From NCBI RefSeq assembly GCF_031085295.1, contig NZ_JAVFWO010000003.1:186001-250000 (forward strand): DNA of 64,000 nt, in the 5' to 3' direction. Position numbers and translations under genes: made by a program. Position 1 is the first letter of the stretch; each line of letters opens with the position of its first letter. Below the pieces are notes generated by a model. That model worked only from the letters and a program-made list of their open reading frames with translations, was not told the origin of the DNA and searched no databases. The stretch comes from Microbacterium psychrotolerans (GTDB lineage: Bacteria > Actinomycetota > Actinomycetes > Actinomycetales > Microbacteriaceae). Positions 8,967 to 17,797 of this stretch are shown here, one piece after another.

Positions 8967-10606
8967 GCGGGTCCTTCCGTGATGGTCGCCGCCAAGGGCA
9001 GGCGGATGGTGACGGTCGTGCCCGCGCCCACCTCGCTGTCGATCTCCAGGGTGCCGCCGTGCGCGAGCACGATGTCGTTGCTGATGCCGAGCCCGAGCCC
9101 GGTGCCGCCGGACTTCTTCTTCGCCTCGCTGGTGCGGAAGTAGGGCGTCAGGATGTGGGGGAGGTCGTCGGCGCCGATGCCGATGCCGCTGTCGGCCACG
9201 GTCAGCACGACGGTGTCGCCCTCGACGGCGCCGGTGATGCGCACCCGTCCCTCTCGCGGGGTGTACTTGAGGGCGTTGCTGACGACGTTGTCGACCACCT
9301 GGCGCAGCCGGAAGCCGTCGGCGGTGATCGGCAGCGGCTCGTCGGCGCGCACGTCGACCGAGATGTCGTCGGCGACCGCGGTGGGGCGGAACGAGGCGAC
9401 CGATTCGAGGAGGATCTGCTGCAGGTCGATGTCATCGACCTCGTCGCGGCCCGAGAAGCCGCGCCGTGAGGTCGTGACCAGGCTCTCGGTCATCGTGAGC
9501 ATGCGGTCGCTCGCGGCGACGATGGACTCGAAGCGCTCGCGCGTTCGAGGAGTGAGCTCGTCGAGCTCGAGGGCCAGCTCGGCGTTGCCGATCATGACCG
9601 TGAGCGGATGCTTCAGCTCGTGGGAGGCCATCGCGGTGAAGCGCTCCCGCTCCCGCTGTGCGTAGGTGAGCGCCGTCACATCGTGCACGAGGAGCAGGAT
9701 GCTGGAGTCCTCGTCGCCGCGGGCGGCCAGCCGTTTCGCCGTGACCGACAGCGCGCGCCATTCTCCTTGCGCGGTGAACAGCCACACCGAGGCGTCCGTG
9801 AAGGTCTCACCGCGGGCGGCGCGCGAGAACGGGCGCTCCGAGAAGGGCACCGGCATCCCTCGGAGGCCTGTGTATTCGACGGATTGGGCGGGACGCATCG
9901 GGTCGAGCGGGTCGAGGCCGTAGAGCCGCGAATACGCATCGTTGACGGCCAGCAGGGTGCCGTCCTCCGAGATCCGCGCGATGCCGGTGTCGATGCCGTT
10001 GAGGATCTCCATCGTCCGCCGCTCCTGGTCGGACCGACGGGAGAGGGTCGCGGTGAGACGGCCGGCCTGACGCCGCAGGAGCCGCCGCAGCGAGCGCGTC
10101 CTGCGCAGGGCGATGTGCGAGGTGATGCCGATGAAGGTCAGGGTGAGGAGCACCACGAAGACACGGAGCGCCGCCCAGGGCGCCGGGGTGCTCGCCGAGT
10201 CCAGCAGCAGGATGAGGCCGATCACCGCGAGCATCGCTGCCAGCGCCGTCGCCCGGAAATGCATGGCCACCCACATCACCGGAAACGCCCAGAGGTAGCC
10301 CAGGCGCAGTTCGGTGCCGGTCGACATGAGGCCGATCGCAAGAGCGTCCGCGAACGGGACCGCGAGCACGGCGGATGCCGGAATCTGCGACCACGGCACC
10401 GCCAGCGTCGCGAGCGTCAGGGTGATGACCAGGACGGTGCCGAGCAGGAAGTTCCAGTGACCGAACAGCTCGGGCTGCAGCACCATCACCAGGACCGCCG
10501 TGATCAGCACGCTCGCCGCGAGGACGAGCTGCGTGAGCCAGATCGACCGCGTGCGGGCGTCGGGCGTGCCCACGACGAGCATCGGTCGTGCAGCCCCGGT
10601 AGCCAT
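8963..10606 (-). CDS. Membrane PAS-domain sensor histidine kinase
   Basis: 547 residues. About six membrane helices (20-165), a coiled linker, a PAS domain (about 200-315), a HisKA domain with phospho-accepting His329 in MASHELKHPLTVM, and an HATPase domain with the N box (VVDNVVSNALKYTP), G1 (ADSGIGIG) and G2 (GGTGLGLG) motifs. A complete kinase. Not adjacent to a regulator, but the OmpR-type regulator at 12452-13348 is the only one in the window and is the likely partner. Overlaps the GGDEF-like gene downstream by 4 bp. Confidence 0.92.
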   Translation of the reverse strand: MATGAARPMLVVGTPDARTRSIWLTQLVLAASVLITAVLVMVLQPELFGHWNFLLGTVLVITLTLATLAVPWSQIPASAVLAVPFADALAIGLMSTGTELRLGYLWAFPVMWVAMHFRATALAAMLAVIGLILLLDSASTPAPWAALRVFVVLLTLTFIGITSHIALRRTRSLRRLLRRQAGRLTATLSRRSDQERRTMEILNGIDTGIARISEDGTLLAVNDAYSRLYGLDPLDPMRPAQSVEYTGLRGMPVPFSERPFSRAARGETFTDASVWLFTAQGEWRALSVTAKRLAARGDEDSSILLLVHDVTALTYAQRERERFTAMASHELKHPLTVMIGNAELALELDELTPRTRERFESIVAASDRMLTMTESLVTTSRRGFSGRDEVDDIDLQQILLESVASFRPTAVADDISVDVRADEPLPITADGFRLRQVVDNVVSNALKYTPREGRVRITGAVEGDTVVLTVADSGIGIGADDLPHILTPYFRTSEAKKKSGGTGLGLGISNDIVLAHGGTLEIDSEVGAGTTVTIRLPLAATITEGPA

Positions 10607-10671
10607 GCCGCGATTCTATTGGCCCGGCCACCCGGCATTTCGGGCCGCGCCGCGAGAGTCGGCAGAAGGTC

Positions 10672-10700
10672 CCTTGCGGATGCCTTGCGCAAACCTTGCG
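10672..10700 (+). promoter_or_regulatory. Three 11-bp-spaced CCTTGCG repeats, putative OmpR-family operator
   Basis: CCTTGCG occurs at 10672-10678, 10683-10689 and 10694-10700 with identical 4-nt gaps, so the period is exactly 11 bp, one helical turn. OmpR/PhoB-family regulators bind tandem half-sites with this period. The array lies in the 190-bp divergent region between the histidine kinase and the glycosyltransferase, 97 bp before the latter's start. The repeat is seen; regulator identity is inferred. Confidence 0.6.
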
Positions 10701-10796
10701 GAAGCGCTCGCGGTCTCTCGGAGGTGCGTTGCGGTCGGCGGGGGAAGCTGTTCTCGTGCCGGAGACCCCGGCGCCCCGATCTCGAAAGGGACGAAC

Positions 10797-12278
10797 GTGA
10801 CACAACTGGTCCCGCTCACCCGCACCACGCGGACGCACCACAGCGAGGCGACCGCCGCGCTGGAGGATGTCACGACCGTCTCTTCCCACGGCTTCGCCGA
10901 TGACTTCGAGGCGGTGCTCGACGACACCTCGGTGCACCGTTCGACCATCGGCTGCGTCATCCCGGCGTACAACGAGGAGGAGTCGATCGCACAGGTGATC
11001 GAATCGCTGCTCCGCCAGACCCGCGTGCCCGACGTGATCCACGTCGTCGTCAACAACACGTCCGACCGCACCGTGAGCATCGCCTCGACCTTCGCCGGAC
11101 CCCACGAGATCGTCACCGAGCTGGGCGAGCAGTTCACCGAGGTGTTCGTCCATGACATCGGCAAGAACCCCGACAAGAAGGTCGGCGCACTGAACTACGG
11201 CTACACACTGGTCGAGGGCTACGACTACCTCCTCGGCGTCGACGGCGACACGGTCGCCGACGCGAAGGCGGTCGAGTACCTCGAGTCGGAGGCGACCTCC
11301 GACACCCGCATCGGCGGCATCTCGGCGATCTACTCGATCGACGAGAAGCCGATCAAGGGCGGCATCGCCAAGTTCCTCATCACCGGGCAGCGCGCGCAGT
11401 TCGCCGCCTTCAACCTGCACAACCTGCTGCGCGGTCGCAACATGGCCGTGCTCGGCGGGCAGTTCTCGATCTTCTCGACGCAGGCCCTCCGAGAGGTCAT
11501 GAAGGAGAACCACCAGTCCACTCCGTGGGTCAAGGACTCCGAGGTCGAGGACTCGCTGCTGTCGCTGCAGATCAAGAGCGCCGGCTACCTCACCAAGATC
11601 AGCCCCTTCGCCCGCGCCGACGTCGGCGGGATGACGACCCTGCGCGCCCTCGACGCGCAGCAGGTGAAGTGGACCTACGGCGCCATCGAGCTCATGTGGC
11701 CGGGTCAGCGCGGCGACACCAAGGGTCAGCCGTTCCACCCGAACCTGCGGGTGCGGTGGCTCGAGAACTTCGGCATGCTGACGAACCTCTTCGTGCGCGT
11801 CGCGTTCGTCGCACTCCTTGCCGGATCGCTGTCGATCGGCGCGTTCGTGTTCTCGCCGTGGTGGCTGCTCGCACCCGCCGTCGCGATCGCCCTGAACACC
11901 CGCATGGCGCTCACCATGGGCAATCGCAGCGCGCGCGACATCGTGTTCGCCGTGACCCTCGTTCCGGCCGAGGTGTACATGTGGCTGCGACTCAGCTACT
12001 TCGCCCGTTCGTGGACGCGCTTCCTGTCGCGCAAGAAGGTCGACAACTGGGCGATGCAGGCCAAGGCCGAGCGCGGTGCAGGCCTCGGCCACTGGACGCC
12101 GCTGGTCGTCGTGGTCGCGGTCATCATCGCCATGGCCGTCATCTGGTCGATGCTCGGCCCGATGGTGCAGTCCACCATCCTATGGATCGGCTGGCCGATC
12201 GTCGGCGTCGTCACGGTGCTGCAGACACTGTCGATGTTCTTCAAGCTCATCCGTCGTCAGCACGGATACAAGGTCTGA
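10797..12278 (+). CDS. Processive family 2 glycosyltransferase (BcsA/CslA-like)
   Basis: 493 residues. Cytosolic GT2 domain (about 50-320) with GCVIPAYNEEESI, a DGDT nucleotide-sugar Asp pair (GVDGDT, D149/D151), an acceptor-side EDSLL motif, and QQVKW in the place of the processive QxxRW. Four or five membrane helices follow (from about 335). There is no PilZ domain. The layout matches beta-glycan synthases (cellulose, hyaluronan, CslA-like). GTG start with AAAGGG six bases upstream; the frame is open further upstream but only across the repeat array. A GH6 glucanase and regulator lie next to it, suggesting a secreted glucan. Product unproven. Confidence 0.82.
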   Translation: MTQLVPLTRTTRTHHSEATAALEDVTTVSSHGFADDFEAVLDDTSVHRSTIGCVIPAYNEEESIAQVIESLLRQTRVPDVIHVVVNNTSDRTVSIASTFAGPHEIVTELGEQFTEVFVHDIGKNPDKKVGALNYGYTLVEGYDYLLGVDGDTVADAKAVEYLESEATSDTRIGGISAIYSIDEKPIKGGIAKFLITGQRAQFAAFNLHNLLRGRNMAVLGGQFSIFSTQALREVMKENHQSTPWVKDSEVEDSLLSLQIKSAGYLTKISPFARADVGGMTTLRALDAQQVKWTYGAIELMWPGQRGDTKGQPFHPNLRVRWLENFGMLTNLFVRVAFVALLAGSLSIGAFVFSPWWLLAPAVAIALNTRMALTMGNRSARDIVFAVTLVPAEVYMWLRLSYFARSWTRFLSRKKVDNWAMQAKAERGAGLGHWTPLVVVVAVIIAMAVIWSMLGPMVQSTILWIGWPIVGVVTVLQTLSMFFKLIRRQHGYKV

Positions 12279-12393
12279 CCCGTACCCGAAACGGGTCGGA
12301 ACTGGGGAAAGCGCCGCGGCTGGGGAGCACGGCGCGGGGGAGGAGGTGAGGGAGCCCGCCTGGGGGGAGAGGCGGGCGCCCTCTCCGAAGCCT

Positions 12394-12435
12394 GCGGAGG
12401 CATCTGCTCGTCTGGGGCGCAGCGGATGCCTCCGC
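12394..12435. terminator. Hairpin between convergent glycosyltransferase and regulator genes
   Basis: An 11-bp inverted repeat, GCGGAGGCATC (12394-12404) with its complement at 12425-12435 and a 20-nt loop, lies in the 173-bp gap between two convergent genes. It is a plausible shared terminator. Nothing else was seen in this gap. Confidence 0.5.
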
Positions 12436-12451
12436 TTCGGCGTTCGCCGGA

Positions 12452-13348
12452 TCAGACCGCTTCGGAGGTGAGCCGGTAGCCCACGCCGCGCACCGTCTCG
12501 ATGTAGCTGGGGTTCGCGGCGCTGTCGCCGAGCTTGCGTCGCAGATTCGTCATGTGCGCCTCGACGGCGCGCTTGTCGGCATCCCCCACGAAGTAGCTCG
12601 TGACGTAGGACTCGCCGCGCAGCACCAGCGTCAGATCGGCCTTGCTGCGGACGCGCCGCTTCGACTCGAGCAGCGTCGCGAGCAGGTCGAACTCGGTGCG
12701 CGTGAGGTCGAGCTCCTCGTCGCCGATCAGCACGATGCGGTTCTCGGGGTGCAGGCGGAGGTCACGGTGCACGAGCCATTCGCCGTCGCCGACGAGGGCG
12801 GGAACGGATGCCGCCACGGCAGGCACCGCGGTGATGGCGCTGGGCTCCTCGACGGCCGGGGTGTTGGTAGGGATGGACGTGGTCGCCGGACGGGCGTTCG
12901 GGAACGACGGACCCACGCTGCCCTGCGACGGCAGCGCCGCCGGCGCTGCGTTCCCCTCGGCGCTCGCGCGTGCACGGCGCATCAGAGCCTCGACGCGCGC
13001 CCGCAGCTCGCGGGGGCGGAACGGCTTGACGAGGTAGTCGTCGGCGCCGGCACCGAGCCCGGCGATCACGTCGGCCTCGTCGGTCAGGCCGGTCAGCATG
13101 ATGATGAAGGTGTCGGACTGCGCGCGGATGCGCTTGGCCGCCTCGATGCCGTCGATACCCGGCATGTGGACGTCGATGGTGGTGAGCACCGGTTTGTAGG
13201 TCAGCACCGCGCGCACCCCGTCGATGCCGTTTCCGACCGAGACCGTCGAGAAGCCCGACGACTCGAGCACCTCGGCCAGGACGTGTCGGATCTCGGCGTC
13301 GTCCTCGATGATGACGGCGGTCTTCAGCTCGTCGGAAGGGGTGCTCAT
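12452..13348 (-). CDS. OmpR-family response regulator
   Basis: 298 residues. Receiver domain 1-125 with the acidic pocket E15/D16/D17, phospho-acceptor Asp59 (TTIDVHMPGIDG), Thr86 and Lys108 (YLVKPF). A long Ala/Pro-rich linker (about 128-200) precedes a winged-helix DNA-binding domain (205-298) with LTRTEFDLLATLLES and RRKLGD...YIETVRGVGYRL. The ATG at 13348 follows GAGAGGA. Likely partner of the kinase at 8963-10606, and a candidate to bind the 11-bp repeats at 10672-10700. The linker of about 70 residues is longer than usual. Confidence 0.92.
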   Translation of the reverse strand: MSTPSDELKTAVIIEDDAEIRHVLAEVLESSGFSTVSVGNGIDGVRAVLTYKPVLTTIDVHMPGIDGIEAAKRIRAQSDTFIIMLTGLTDEADVIAGLGAGADDYLVKPFRPRELRARVEALMRRARASAEGNAAPAALPSQGSVGPSFPNARPATTSIPTNTPAVEEPSAITAVPAVAASVPALVGDGEWLVHRDLRLHPENRIVLIGDEELDLTRTEFDLLATLLESKRRVRSKADLTLVLRGESYVTSYFVGDADKRAVEAHMTNLRRKLGDSAANPSYIETVRGVGYRLTSEAV

Positions 13349-13471
13349 GCAGCGTCGTCCTCTCTCGGACGGTTGGTCCAACCTGCGCCGATGACCGACC
13401 CCAGCCGCGGCCCCCGACGCGTGCACAGTACCCCCGATGCTACACAACCCCGGGTAATGCCTGGTCCGGCC

Positions 13472-14467
13472 TCAATCCGAGACGACCACGTCCTGCGTGA
13501 GCTCGATCGCCGCTTCGTCCCACCATCGACCGGCCGCCGGGCCGCCGTTGCACTCGCCGTCGCTCTCGCCGGGCGGTTTGATCCACAGGTTGGTGTCGAC
13601 GACGCTGTCGCCGATCGTGCCGCCGGGCTCGCCGACGAGGCGGCCGGGCGGGTTGCACCACTCGCCGTTCGAGCCGGCGCCGTTGCGCGAGGTGTCGATG
13701 ACGGCGTGCAGCCCGTCGAGCCGCGCGGCGACGTCGTGGGCGTAAGCGACCTCGTCCGAGGTCGGCATGAAGTTCGACACGTTCGTCGCGAACCCGCGGA
13801 TGCCGCGGCCGTAGTGGGCCGCCCGGTCGACCTGCTCGATGAGGTCGGCCATCTCGTCGGCGGGGAGCCAGTCGGAGTGGCCGCCGTCGACGTAGATCCA
13901 CGTGCTCTCGGCGCCGATCGCGTCGACCGCCGCGCCGAGCTGCGCGACGCGCTCCGGCACGTTGCCGCACTCCGGCGCCAGCGCGAGGCTGTCGGGCTCG
14001 AGGATCACGATGGGCGACGTGTCGGTGGCGTCGCGCAGCGCCTGCCCGATGGCCTGCGTCCACTCGACGTACGCGTCGGCGTCGAGCCCGCCGGCGGACT
14101 GTCCGCCGCAGTCGCGCTCCGGCAGACCGTAGACGACGACTGCTATCCGCGCCGACTGCGCGCGCGCCTCAGTCGCCAGCTGGGCGATGCGCTCGCCGAC
14201 GACGTCGACGGGATCGGCCTCGGGGGTGAGCCAGACAGCCGTGGGCTGATCGCTCAGATAGTGCGCGGCGTCGTGCTCGGCGCTTCCCGCGGGGGCGCGC
14301 GAGGCGGCATCCGCAGCCTTCGAAGAGGCGGAGGCGACGATCTTCGTGTCGCGCCCGGGAGGCTCGGGAGGCCGCCCTCCCAGGAGGACGACCGCGGTGA
14401 CGACCGCGACGACGGCGACGGCGCCCGTGACCGCGAAGATGGAGACGGTCCGTCGCGACGTGGGCAC
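13472..14467 (-). CDS. Membrane-anchored glycoside hydrolase family 6 protein
   Basis: 331 residues. A short cytosolic end and one membrane helix (about 8-30) precede a GH6 catalytic domain (about 65-325). Key elements: VVYGLPERDC (Asp119, the family's YxLPxRDC), ILEPDSL (general acid Asp159), TSRNG, WCNPPGR and WIKPPGESDGEC with the third family Asp. GH6 enzymes cleave beta-1,4-glucans by inversion. The GTG at 14467 is the first start before the helix; no strong ribosome-binding site is visible. With the synthase at 10797 this resembles a CslA/CslZ-type pair. No carbohydrate-binding module. Confidence 0.88.
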   Translation of the reverse strand: MPTSRRTVSIFAVTGAVAVVAVVTAVVLLGGRPPEPPGRDTKIVASASSKAADAASRAPAGSAEHDAAHYLSDQPTAVWLTPEADPVDVVGERIAQLATEARAQSARIAVVVYGLPERDCGGQSAGGLDADAYVEWTQAIGQALRDATDTSPIVILEPDSLALAPECGNVPERVAQLGAAVDAIGAESTWIYVDGGHSDWLPADEMADLIEQVDRAAHYGRGIRGFATNVSNFMPTSDEVAYAHDVAARLDGLHAVIDTSRNGAGSNGEWCNPPGRLVGEPGGTIGDSVVDTNLWIKPPGESDGECNGGPAAGRWWDEAAIELTQDVVVSD

Positions 14468-14520
14468 GAAGGCGAGCCTACGAGAATCACGCCGGGCCGC
14501 GCGGACCCCGGCGTGTCGCT

Positions 14521-14967
14521 TCAGGCGGTTCGGGCGCGCGGGCTGCGCACGCGTGCGGCCGGTGCCGTGCGTGCCGACGACGCTCGTGCGCCGCGGCGGG
14601 CGGTGCCGCCGCGCTGCGGTCCGACGAGCTGGAGGAGGGCCGCGGCGAGGGGGCTCGCCGAAGCGGCTTCGGCTTCGTACGCGCCCGCGATGACGGATGC
14701 GGCATGCTCGAACTTCTTCGCCTCGTCGAGCGCCGTGCGCCGCTGGGCGACCACGCGGTCGGCGGCGGCGTACTCGGCGCGCAGGCGCGCGCGCTCGGTC
14801 TCGTCGAGGCCGGGGCGTCGTGCAGTCCGCTCCAGCGCCTCTCCGGCGCGGGCGCGGAGGGCGACGCTGCGGTGCAGCTCGCGCTCGGCCTGCTCGCGGG
14901 CGGCGCGGCTCGCGGTGAGGGCGTCGGCGAGTTCGGCGCGGACGGCGGATGTGGATGCTGCGGCCAT
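14521..14967 (-). CDS. Hypothetical coiled-coil protein
   Basis: 148 residues, not recognised. Residues 5-95 are highly charged, Ala/Glu/Arg-rich and read as a long helix or coiled coil; the C-terminal 40 are Arg/Ala-rich and basic. ATG chosen because GGGAGGA lies directly upstream. No signal peptide. It lies 53 bp upstream of the GH6 gene on the same strand, so the two may be co-transcribed. Confidence 0.6.
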   Translation of the reverse strand: MAAASTSAVRAELADALTASRAAREQAERELHRSVALRARAGEALERTARRPGLDETERARLRAEYAAADRVVAQRRTALDEAKKFEHAASVIAGAYEAEAASASPLAAALLQLVGPQRGGTARRGARASSARTAPAARVRSPRARTA

Positions 14968-15114
14968 GGGGTCCTCCCGGGTTGTCGGCACACCACTCCA
15001 GAGGGGCGGCATCCGGTTTTCGTACATCGGAGGATCCACGGTCCCTGTGAGGTCGTGATGTGGACTTGTCAAGGTCACGCGCACGCAACCCCGGCGGCAT
15101 AGGCTGGCTCCGAC

Positions 15115-15834
15115 ATGAAGGTCATCTCGTACAACCTGCGCAAGCACCGGGCGGCGGGCGAACTCGCCCACCTGGTGGAGCGATACGGTGCGGACGTGCT
15201 CTGCCTGCAGGAGGCGGACACCACCGACATCCCCGATGAGATCTCAGGTCTGCGGCTGGCCGACTCGACGCAGCGCAACCGGCTGGGCCTCGCGCTGTAC
15301 TACCGCGAGAACACCTATCGCGCCGTCGACGTGCGGGCGCTCGCGCTCAAGAAGTCGCTCCACGACCGGGTGCTGAAGCCGGCGGAGGAGCGGATGCTGG
15401 GTGTCAGGCTGCACGACATCGACGAGAACATCGACATCATCGTCGCCTCGTTCCACGCTGCCCCGCTCACCGCGCTGAACTCGCTGCGGCGCCACCAGAT
15501 CCGCACTGCGCTGGGCGAGCTGCAGCAGCTGGGCGACGGGCTGCCGGCGCTCATGGTCGGCGACTACAACTACCCCGTGTTCAAGGAACGGCTGGGGCAG
15601 CACATCCGAGAGCAGGGCTACGAGCTCAACCTGTCGGACTCGCGCACGTACACCCGGTATCGGTTCTTCCGCGGTCACTACGACTTCGCGACGTCGGTCG
15701 GGTTCGAGATCGACCGGGTGCGCACCCTTCCCCAGGGGCTCAGCGATCACCTGCCCATCCTCGTGACCGCGCACGCCGCGGCGGGCGTGCGACGTGTCGT
15801 GGAAGTGCTCGACGCCGAGACCGGCGCCGCCTGA
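15115..15834 (+). CDS. Endonuclease/exonuclease/phosphatase family protein
   Basis: 239 residues of the DNase I-like EEP fold. It has VISYNLRKH near the N-terminus, the metal-ligand Glu in CLQEAD, GDYNYP and the terminal SDHLPI block. Such enzymes hydrolyse phosphodiester or phosphoester bonds in nucleic acids, phosphoinositides or sphingolipids; the substrate cannot be told here. No signal peptide, so cytoplasmic. A TAGGCT -10 box at 15100-15105 predicts a nearly leaderless mRNA. Confidence 0.85.
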   Translation: MKVISYNLRKHRAAGELAHLVERYGADVLCLQEADTTDIPDEISGLRLADSTQRNRLGLALYYRENTYRAVDVRALALKKSLHDRVLKPAEERMLGVRLHDIDENIDIIVASFHAAPLTALNSLRRHQIRTALGELQQLGDGLPALMVGDYNYPVFKERLGQHIREQGYELNLSDSRTYTRYRFFRGHYDFATSVGFEIDRVRTLPQGLSDHLPILVTAHAAAGVRRVVEVLDAETGAA

Positions 15835-15975
15835 GTCGCAGTCCCACCCCGCCGTTTCAGGAGCCCCCTGTTTTCCTGACAGGCCGCGCGTACCATGGGG
15901 AGCGTGGCGAGGGGGACCGTCACGCACGCCGTATCCGAGGGTGTGCGAACTGGGGTTGCTTACGATGCCGGGGCA

Positions 15976-17784
15976 ATGCCTGTTCCGGCGCGCCGCCGGC
16001 GGGTGTGGCCCTGGATCCTGTTCGGAGTCCTCGCCCTGCTGCTCGCGACCGCGGTGGTCGCCGGCGCGCTCACGATGCAGTTCTGGTCGGAAGCGCAGCG
16101 GGCCCGCGCCGCCGTCGGGCGAGCGGCATCCGGCATCGCAGAACTCCGCGGCAGCCTGGAGACGGCCGATGAGGCGCAGCTCCTCGCGGCGACCGACGCG
16201 ATCCAGGCGAACGTCACGCTCGCCGTCCGGACGGTGGACGGCCCGTTGTGGGACCTCGCCTCTCGCGTGCCGTTCATCGGGCAGAACGTCGATGCGGTGC
16301 GGCGCGTGACGCATGCGGTCGACGTCCTCGTCGAGCGCGCCCTGACGCCGGGACTGCAGTTCCTGTCGGTCACCGACTTCGACGAGCTCGCACTCGACGG
16401 CGGCGGGATCGACCTCGAGCCGTTCCGGCAGGTGCAGAGCTCGATCCCCGAGATCGCCGCCGCCTTCGCGGACGCGCAGGCCATCGTCGCGCCGATCGAC
16501 ACGGCGACGCTGCTTCCCGAGGTGAGCGAGTCGATCTCCGACATCCTCACCTTCATCGACCTTGCGACTCCGGCGCTCGGGGTGGCCGAGAAGTACCTGC
16601 CGACGCTTCTGGACATGGCGGGGTCGGGCGGGACCAGGACCTACCTCCTGATCTTCCAGAACAACGCCGAGATCCGGGCCACGGGCGGCAACCCCGCGGC
16701 GAGCATGATCGTGACGCTCACGGACGGCAAGCTCGGGTACGTGGATCAGGCGAGTTCGCAGACGTTCTACGACGCCGGAACGCAGGACGACGTGTACGTG
16801 GCGCTGCCCGCCGAGACCACCGGACTGTATCTGCCCACGTTGGCGAAGCACTCGCAGGACTACACCTTCACGCCCGACTTCCCGACGACGGCGCAGCTTT
16901 TCCAAGCCCTGTGGATACACACGACCGGCGCGACGTTCGACGGCGTGGTTTCGATCGACCCCGTCGTGCTCTCCTACATGCTCGCCGTCGCCGGACCCGT
17001 GACGCTCGGCACGGGAGACCAACTCACCGCCGACAACGCGGTCTCGGTGCTGCTGCGTGACGCGTACGAGCGCTATCCCGAGAGCCGCGACTCCGACCGT
17101 TTCTTCGCGGATGCCGCCAAGCAGGTGTTCGTGCACCTGACCACCTCGGCCTGGGACCCGCTGCAGATGCTCGAAGCGCTGAAGAGGGGTGCCGCAGAGC
17201 AGCGGGTCAACCTGGCTTTCGTCGACCCTGCGGCGCAGGCGCTCGCAGTCGAACTCGGTGTGGACGGCGCGCTGGCAGGCGACACCACGACGCAGACGCA
17301 GGTGGGGATCTACCTGAACGACTCCTCCGTCAGCAAGCTCGAGTACCACCTGACGACGTCGATCATCGCGACGTGCGACGCCGCGGCGCGGACGATCACG
17401 ACCACGATGACGCTGGCCAACGGCATCGGCGACGACATCCGAAGCCCGTACACGCTCGGGCTCCGTAACTGGCAGTTCGGCCTGCCGCGCACCACGATGA
17501 TCCTCGACGTGCTGTTCTTCGCGCCTCCCGGTGGGCAGATCACGCACACCGTCCCGGCGAAGGGGGACGTCGCGCGGTGGGAGCGCAGCGGCGTCGAGAA
17601 GGGCAACTCCGCAGTGAGCAAGACGGTGTTCGTCGGCAAGGGACAGACCGTGACCACCTCCTTCACGGTCGCCCTGCCGTCCGGAGACCTCGGTCCGCTG
17701 CGACTGCGCTACAGCCCCACGGCTACCGCGACGCCCGTCACGATCGACCCGAGCTGCGCCGGGCTCTTCCCCGCCGCCGGGTGA
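15976..17784 (+). CDS. DUF4012 membrane-anchored extracytoplasmic protein (copy 1)
   Basis: 602 residues. A basic N-terminus and one membrane helix (11-34) lead to a large extracytoplasmic region of the DUF4012 type. Recognisable blocks are LLIFQNNAEIRATGGNPAA, DGVVSIDPVVLSYML and the PVTLGTGDQLTADNAV segment. I know of no established enzymatic role. The ATG at 15976 is preferred because GGGG and a helix follow at once; in-frame ATG 15895 and GTG 15904 are alternatives. A paralogue lies at 19229-21019. Confidence 0.8.
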   Translation: MPVPARRRRVWPWILFGVLALLLATAVVAGALTMQFWSEAQRARAAVGRAASGIAELRGSLETADEAQLLAATDAIQANVTLAVRTVDGPLWDLASRVPFIGQNVDAVRRVTHAVDVLVERALTPGLQFLSVTDFDELALDGGGIDLEPFRQVQSSIPEIAAAFADAQAIVAPIDTATLLPEVSESISDILTFIDLATPALGVAEKYLPTLLDMAGSGGTRTYLLIFQNNAEIRATGGNPAASMIVTLTDGKLGYVDQASSQTFYDAGTQDDVYVALPAETTGLYLPTLAKHSQDYTFTPDFPTTAQLFQALWIHTTGATFDGVVSIDPVVLSYMLAVAGPVTLGTGDQLTADNAVSVLLRDAYERYPESRDSDRFFADAAKQVFVHLTTSAWDPLQMLEALKRGAAEQRVNLAFVDPAAQALAVELGVDGALAGDTTTQTQVGIYLNDSSVSKLEYHLTTSIIATCDAAARTITTTMTLANGIGDDIRSPYTLGLRNWQFGLPRTTMILDVLFFAPPGGQITHTVPAKGDVARWERSGVEKGNSAVSKTVFVGKGQTVTTSFTVALPSGDLGPLRLRYSPTATATPVTIDPSCAGLFPAAG

Positions 17785-17797
17785 CCGCCCGGGTCGG

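Noticed and set aside
9807..12092. Long open frame antisense to the glycan synthase and kinase region
   Set aside because: Low-complexity translation rich in Arg, His and Asp; the opposite strand carries clear domain motifs.
15244..17547. 767-codon open frame antisense to the EEP and DUF4012 genes
   Set aside because: Shadow of high-GC coding sequence; no start context, no recognisable domain.
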